From Aliishimia ponticola (GTDB lineage: Bacteria; Pseudomonadota; Alphaproteobacteria; Rhodobacterales; Rhodobacteraceae), in assembly GCF_004803475.1 (NCBI RefSeq), contig NZ_SRKY01000001.1:434001-498000 (forward strand): 64,000 bases of DNA. The letters run 5' to 3'. Position 1 is the first letter of the stretch. Each line of letters opens with the position of its first letter. Positions 60,110 through 64,000 of this stretch are shown here, piece by piece. Under the pieces are notes generated by a model. The model searched no databases, was not told the origin of the DNA, and worked only from the letters and a program-made list of their open reading frames with translations. The position numbers and the translations under genes are program-made.

Positions 60110-61224
60110 GCGGCGGACTCCTTGCGACGGCGAAGCGGTTTGGCAGCCTGATGGATCAGCACCAGCGCCAGCACCGCGCCCAATACGGGCGGCAGATAGA
60201 CCACCGGCCAAAGCTGCGCATCATCGCGCACGGGATCGACCAGTGCAGAGCGGATCGAATCCAGCACCAGCAGCGCACCAAAGGCGAGGATGATTTCCCG
60301 CCACGCCCCGAACCGCGAGAACCCACCGCTCATCAACACGGCAAAGCCCGTGAGCGCCGTAATCATGGCAAAGAGCGGTTTGGAAAAGCGGCTATGGACC
60401 TCTTCCGCGATCACGCCCAGTGGCTGGCCGGTGCGTTGTGACACCCCGTCCCAGTCGCCTAGCAGATTATGGGTCAGCATCGCGCGCACCTTTTGGTTGC
60501 TGCTGCTGTCTTGCGTAATCAACCCCGTGATATCATAGGAAAAATCGCGGAACGTGGCGGTTGATAGCCGGTTGTCCTGCGTCGAGAGGCGCTGCGCCAA
60601 GCCATCCACCATGATCAGCGATGTCTTTTCCGACTGGCGCACCAGATAGGCGGTCGAGGCGGTATAGATGATCCGCTCGCCCGGATCACGGCGATCCGAC
60701 AGGAACACATCCTTCAGAACGCCGTCTTCGCCGATCTCGCGGGTATAGAGCGTCACGCCGTCAATCGGATGCAGGAACGTGCCCTCTGTCAGCAGCCGCG
60801 CGGTGACGTCCTTGCTGACCTCGGTTTCGCGCTTTGTCAGCAGATCCAGCGCGGCAGGCACCAGCAGATGCGAAAGAACAGACACCATCAGCGCCACGAT
60901 GACACCGAACACCGCGACGGGCCGGGCAAGTCGCCATGGGCTCCATCCGGTGGCCAGCATCACGGTCAGTTCCGACTCGGAGTTCATCTTGTTGGTGACA
61001 TAAACGGCCGCCGCAAAAGAGGCGAGCGGCACCACCATCTGCACCAGTCCGGGCAGGCCAAGCGCGGTGAATTCAAGGAAGATCAGCACCGACTGGCCAT
61101 CCGCGATCAACTGATCGAACAGATTGACCGCCCGGGTAATCCAGAACACGGCAACAAGAACAAGCGCAAAGAATCCGAAATACAACAGAAGCTGCGACAG
61201 CATGTATCTGTCGAATTTGGCCAC
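60106..61224 (-). CDS. lptF: LPS export permease LptF
   Basis: Partner of LptG in the LPS exporter. The 372-residue product has the same layout: helices at about 10-35, 55-80 and 95-120, a periplasmic domain, then three C-terminal helices from about 275. First gene of the lptF-lptG-lptD-surA-pdxA-rsmA chain, divergent from pepA. Confidence 0.95.
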   Translation of the reverse strand: MAKFDRYMLSQLLLYFGFFALVLVAVFWITRAVNLFDQLIADGQSVLIFLEFTALGLPGLVQMVVPLASFAAAVYVTNKMNSESELTVMLATGWSPWRLARPVAVFGVIVALMVSVLSHLLVPAALDLLTKRETEVSKDVTARLLTEGTFLHPIDGVTLYTREIGEDGVLKDVFLSDRRDPGERIIYTASTAYLVRQSEKTSLIMVDGLAQRLSTQDNRLSTATFRDFSYDITGLITQDSSSNQKVRAMLTHNLLGDWDGVSQRTGQPLGVIAEEVHSRFSKPLFAMITALTGFAVLMSGGFSRFGAWREIILAFGALLVLDSIRSALVDPVRDDAQLWPVVYLPPVLGAVLALVLIHQAAKPLRRRKESAA

Positions 61225-61358
61225 GCTTGCTCCCCCGAGGCGCAGTTATTGGTTACGGGCCAGATTAGCCGATCCCGTCGGCGGGGAAAACTGCAATCTG
61301 GTCTTCGGCGGCAGGCCGCGCTAGGTCTGGGCGAAACAGGACGAAAGAGGCTTTCCCA

Positions 61359-62822
61359 ATGACACCGCTGACCCCGAAATTCGCCGCGACGGAACTGGAC
61401 ACGCTGAAGGAAACGGGCGGCCGTATTGCTGTTCTTGTGACGCCGGATGGCAAGCTGGATCAGGGCGCGCGGCGGATCAATCGGCTGTGCCGTGGGGCGG
61501 TGGCGCGATTGGTCGAAAGCGAACAGTTCGAAAAGCTGAGCGCGGGCAAGATCGTCACGCTGGCATTTCCCTCCGGGCTGGCGGCAAGCGCGATCGACGT
61601 GGTCAAGCTGACGCGCAACGCCGATGCGCTGACCGCACGCAAGGCCGGGGCGGCACTTTCCAAGGTGCAGGGCAGCGCCGCGCTGACAGTGCTTGCAGGC
61701 AATCTCAAACGTGCGGCCGAACTGACCTTCGGTCTGGTGGCGCGCAGCTATGATTTCTCGGCCCACCGCACCAGCGACGCGACCGTACCGGGGGACGTGA
61801 CCATCATGTGTACCGCCCCCGAGGAGATCGAGGCGGAATATGCGCCCATGGGCGCCGTGGCCGAGGGCATCTTCATGACCCGCGATCTGGTGAGCGAACC
61901 GGCCAATGTGCTGACCACAACCGAATTCGCGGACCGTCTGGCAGCGATGGAAAGCATCGGGCTGGAAGTTGAAGTTTTGGATGAAGAAAAGCTTGCAGAG
62001 CTTGGAATGCGCACGCTTTTGTCGGTTGGCCAGGGCTCTGACAGCCCGTCCAAGGTTGTGGTGATGCGCTGGAACGGAGGCGGTGACGAAGCGCCGGTTG
62101 CCTTGGTCGGCAAGGGCGTCGTCTTTGACACGGGCGGTATCAGCCTCAAGCCCGCGGGCGGCATGGAAGACATGACGATGGATATGGGCGGGGCTGGCGT
62201 GGTCGCCGGCACGATGCGCGCGCTGGCGCTGCGCAAGGCAAAGGCGAACGTCGTCGGTCTGGTCGGACTGGTAGAGAACATGCCCTCCGGCGCGGCGACG
62301 CGGCCCGGAGATGTGGTCAAATCCATGAAGGGCGATACGGTCGAAATCATCAACACCGATGCCGAAGGGCGCCTCGTCCTGTGTGACGTGATGTGGTACG
62401 CGCAAGAACGGTTCTCGCCCGTGGCGATGATCGACCTGGCGACGCTGACCGGCGCGATCATCATTGGCCTCGGCCATGAGAACGCCGGCGTGTTCTCCAA
62501 CGATGACACGGTCTGCAACGCTTTTCTCAAAGCCGCCGCCGCCGAAGATGAGGGCGCATGGCGGATGCCGCTGGGCAAAGCCTATGACGATCAGCTCAAA
62601 TCCAACATTGCCGATATGAAAAATGTCGGCGGGCGGCCTGCGGGGTCGATCACGGCGGCGCAATTCCTGCAACGCTTCGTCAAGGATGACTGCCCGTGGA
62701 TTCACCTGGATATCGCCGGTGTCGCGTCGGTGAAGTCGGAAACCACCCTGGCCCCCAAAGGTGCGACCGGCTGGGGCGTCATGGCGTTGAACCGCCTTGT
62801 GGCCGACAATTACGAAAGCTGA
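61359..62822 (+). CDS. pepA: Leucyl aminopeptidase PepA (M17)
   Basis: Dizinc/manganese exopeptidase and, in some bacteria, DNA-binding protein. The 487-residue product has the substrate-gating KGVVFDTGGISLKP, catalytic NTDAEGRLVL and a C-terminal catalytic domain ending near residue 480. It is followed by holC after a single base. Confidence 0.97.
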   Translation: MTPLTPKFAATELDTLKETGGRIAVLVTPDGKLDQGARRINRLCRGAVARLVESEQFEKLSAGKIVTLAFPSGLAASAIDVVKLTRNADALTARKAGAALSKVQGSAALTVLAGNLKRAAELTFGLVARSYDFSAHRTSDATVPGDVTIMCTAPEEIEAEYAPMGAVAEGIFMTRDLVSEPANVLTTTEFADRLAAMESIGLEVEVLDEEKLAELGMRTLLSVGQGSDSPSKVVVMRWNGGGDEAPVALVGKGVVFDTGGISLKPAGGMEDMTMDMGGAGVVAGTMRALALRKAKANVVGLVGLVENMPSGAATRPGDVVKSMKGDTVEIINTDAEGRLVLCDVMWYAQERFSPVAMIDLATLTGAIIIGLGHENAGVFSNDDTVCNAFLKAAAAEDEGAWRMPLGKAYDDQLKSNIADMKNVGGRPAGSITAAQFLQRFVKDDCPWIHLDIAGVASVKSETTLAPKGATGWGVMALNRLVADNYES

Positions 62823-62823
62823 G

Positions 62824-63282
62824 ATGGGCGCGGTCTTCTTCTACCACCTGACCCAGCGCCCGCTGGAGGCAACCCTGCCGGTCCTGCTTGAGAAATCGCT
62901 TGAGCAGGGCTGGCGGGTCGTGTTGCGCGGCCCCAATGTCGAACATTTGTCCAAGCTGGATGCGCAACTTTGGTTGGGAAACGAAGAAGCCTTTCTGCCG
63001 CACGGGCTGGCGGGCGGGCCGCATGACGATTTTCAACCGATATTGCTGACGACCCAGAAGGGGCAAAAAGCCGATTGCGTGATCTGCATCGATGGTGATG
63101 CACCCACGGCGGAAGAGGTCGCGCAAACCCAAAGGGCCTGCGTTCTGTTCGATGGACATGACCCTGATGCGGTGCAAACCGCGCGCCGCCATTGGAAGGC
63201 TTTGACCGATGCGGGCTGCGCCGCGAAATACTGGTCCGAGGAATCGGGCCGTTGGGAAATGAAAGCGGAATCAGGTGGTTAG
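62824..63282 (+). CDS. holC: DNA polymerase III subunit chi (HolC)
   Basis: Links the clamp loader to single-strand binding protein. The 152-residue product starts MGAVFFYHL and carries the chi pattern LLEKSLEQGWRVVLR and FLPHGLAG. Start chosen at 62824; pepA ends at 62822. This pepA-holC order is common in alphaproteobacteria. Confidence 0.93.
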   Translation: MGAVFFYHLTQRPLEATLPVLLEKSLEQGWRVVLRGPNVEHLSKLDAQLWLGNEEAFLPHGLAGGPHDDFQPILLTTQKGQKADCVICIDGDAPTAEEVAQTQRACVLFDGHDPDAVQTARRHWKALTDAGCAAKYWSEESGRWEMKAESGG

Positions 63283-63287
63283 ACCTG

Positions 63288-63317
63288 TTTGCAAACCGGT
63301 CTTTGCCTGTTTGCAAA
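63288..63317. repeat. TTTGCAAA cluster 4 (two copies) between convergent genes
   Basis: GTTTGCAAAC at 63287-63296 and 63309-63318 (octamer starts 22 bases apart), each preceded by CCT. They fill most of the 35-base gap between holC and the aspartic protease gene. Two palindromes can also pair with each other, so a hairpin terminator is possible. Confidence 0.88.
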
Positions 63318-63896
63318 CTACTCTCTGATCAAGACCAGCGTGCCGTCGGAAATCTCGATCCGGTCCCAGCGATTAAGATAGGCCATCCCCAGCAAGGATT
63401 GCGACATCTCGCCCTCATTCACAAAGGCTGTCACGTCGCCGTCGCGAATGCCGCCAATGGCAACCTCGTCCAGTCGAACCGGCGCGGTGCGCACCTCGCC
63501 ATTCGCGGTGCTGGCCCGTCCCAGAAACCGCAATTCATCAAGATCCAGCCCCGCGCGCTGCGCGTCCTGCATCGTCAGAACGATCTCGCTCGCACCTGTA
63601 TCGACGACGAAAGGCACCGGCGCACCATTCACATCCAGCGTGATATAGTAATGACCGTCGCGGTGACGCTCCAACTCGATCCGTCCCTGATCGGTGAAGA
63701 CGGATTGACGCTGCTGGCCCTTGATGTCGTCCCAGATGCCAAAACCTGCGACCGTGACCAGAAAGATCAGTGCCCAAGTCGCCGCCGCCTGCATGTTCGC
63801 GCGCAGCCGCTGACCACCCAAGGACAGAAGCAGGATCAAGGCGATGAACCCAAGGAACACCGCGCTTAGAATATGACCTGTTTCAAATCCGCCCAT
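63318..63896 (-). CDS. TIGR02281-type clan AA aspartic protease
   Basis: Retropepsin-like protease of 192 residues: two N-terminal membrane helices (about 10-30 and 36-55), then a single-lobe aspartic protease domain with the active site FVVDTGASEIVL at about 117-128. Presumably periplasmic and dimeric. Conserved near holC in this lineage. Confidence 0.9.
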   Translation of the reverse strand: MGGFETGHILSAVFLGFIALILLLSLGGQRLRANMQAAATWALIFLVTVAGFGIWDDIKGQQRQSVFTDQGRIELERHRDGHYYITLDVNGAPVPFVVDTGASEIVLTMQDAQRAGLDLDELRFLGRASTANGEVRTAPVRLDEVAIGGIRDGDVTAFVNEGEMSQSLLGMAYLNRWDRIEISDGTLVLIRE

Positions 63897-63933
63897 CCGC
63901 CCAATATAGGTACGCAGCGCCGAACGGAAAGGG

Positions 63934-64000
63934 TTAACCGGCCTGCGCGGCCTCCAGTTTCTCTTGTGCGTTCATCCAAAGCGTTTCCGCCCGGTTCAGC
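63934..64000 (-). CDS. C-terminal end of a probable ABC-F ATPase, partial
   Basis: The last 21 codons of a gene continuing past the window on the minus strand. The visible end (LNRAETLWMNAQEKLEAAQA, then Gly and stop TAA) is a coiled-coil C-terminus of the kind found in ABC-F proteins (Uup/EttA). Only a guess at family is possible from 21 residues. Confidence 0.45.
   Translation of the reverse strand, partial: LNRAETLWMNAQEKLEAAQAG

Noticed and set aside
61107-62705. 532-codon open frame on the minus strand
   Set aside because: Antisense to pepA and overlapping lptF; no motif support.

Overview
The window is about 64 kb of high-GC, densely coding alphaproteobacterial chromosome. It is most likely from the Rhodobacteraceae (Roseobacter/Rhodobacter group). 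Support comes from adjacent sciP and ctrA genes with a CtrA box, a GTTC-N7-GTTC LexA operator, lipid A synthesis through LpxI rather than LpxH, a cysteine-free Fur/Mur regulator, and lineage-type small families (DUF6456, DUF6477, DUF1127). I see no phage, transposase, CRISPR array, rRNA or tRNA. No stretch above 300 bases lacks a gene once two short genes at 2636-2761 and 16005-16133 are counted.

Layout. 1-9095: envelope block dxr (5' end cut off) - rseP - small membrane protein - bamA - skp-like - fabZ - lpxA - lpxI - lpxB. 9167-13819: mnmA (opposite strand), sciP, ctrA, ligA; then recG to 15906. 15912-16310: four GTTC half-sites, a 42-aa putative membrane peptide and a strong terminator. 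16333-21168: NifU-like scaffold, hisI, gluQ, methyltransferase, trmFO, an intergenic element that can form a pseudoknot, and an enoyl-CoA hydratase. 21200-28534: thioesterase, DUF1127/MocR divergent pair, rplM-rpsI, an outer-membrane-like protein, two sulfotransferase-like genes, tetR and ppk2. 28587-34996: hydrolase, metA, ATPase, two DMT exporters, guaA. 35118-38857: DUF2157, two tandem Lin0512 genes, an MttB-like methyltransferase, DUF6477. 38949-46486: DUF6456, fur/mur, DUF533, DMT exporter, selO, GNAT, nucleoside hydrolase, sulfotransferase-like. 46476-53855: mazG, M20 amidohydrolase, two ureohydrolases, DUF1499, a secreted small protein, prfA-prmC, DUF4167. 53856-61224: the tightly overlapping lptF-lptG-lptD-surA-pdxA-rsmA operon. 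61359-64000: pepA, holC, aspartic protease and the end of a probable ABC-F gene.

How the parts fit. The two envelope blocks together supply outer-membrane protein insertion (BamA, Skp, SurA), lipid A synthesis (FabZ, LpxA, LpxI, LpxB) and LPS export (LptF, LptG, LptD). The sciP-ctrA pair is a cell-cycle control module with its own CtrA site.

The most unusual signal is not a gene. The palindromic octamer TTTGCAAA occurs 11 times in four tight clusters. Each cluster contains at least one pair of copies 21-24 bp apart. Copies inside genes fall in more than one reading frame, which points to selection on the DNA or RNA rather than on protein.
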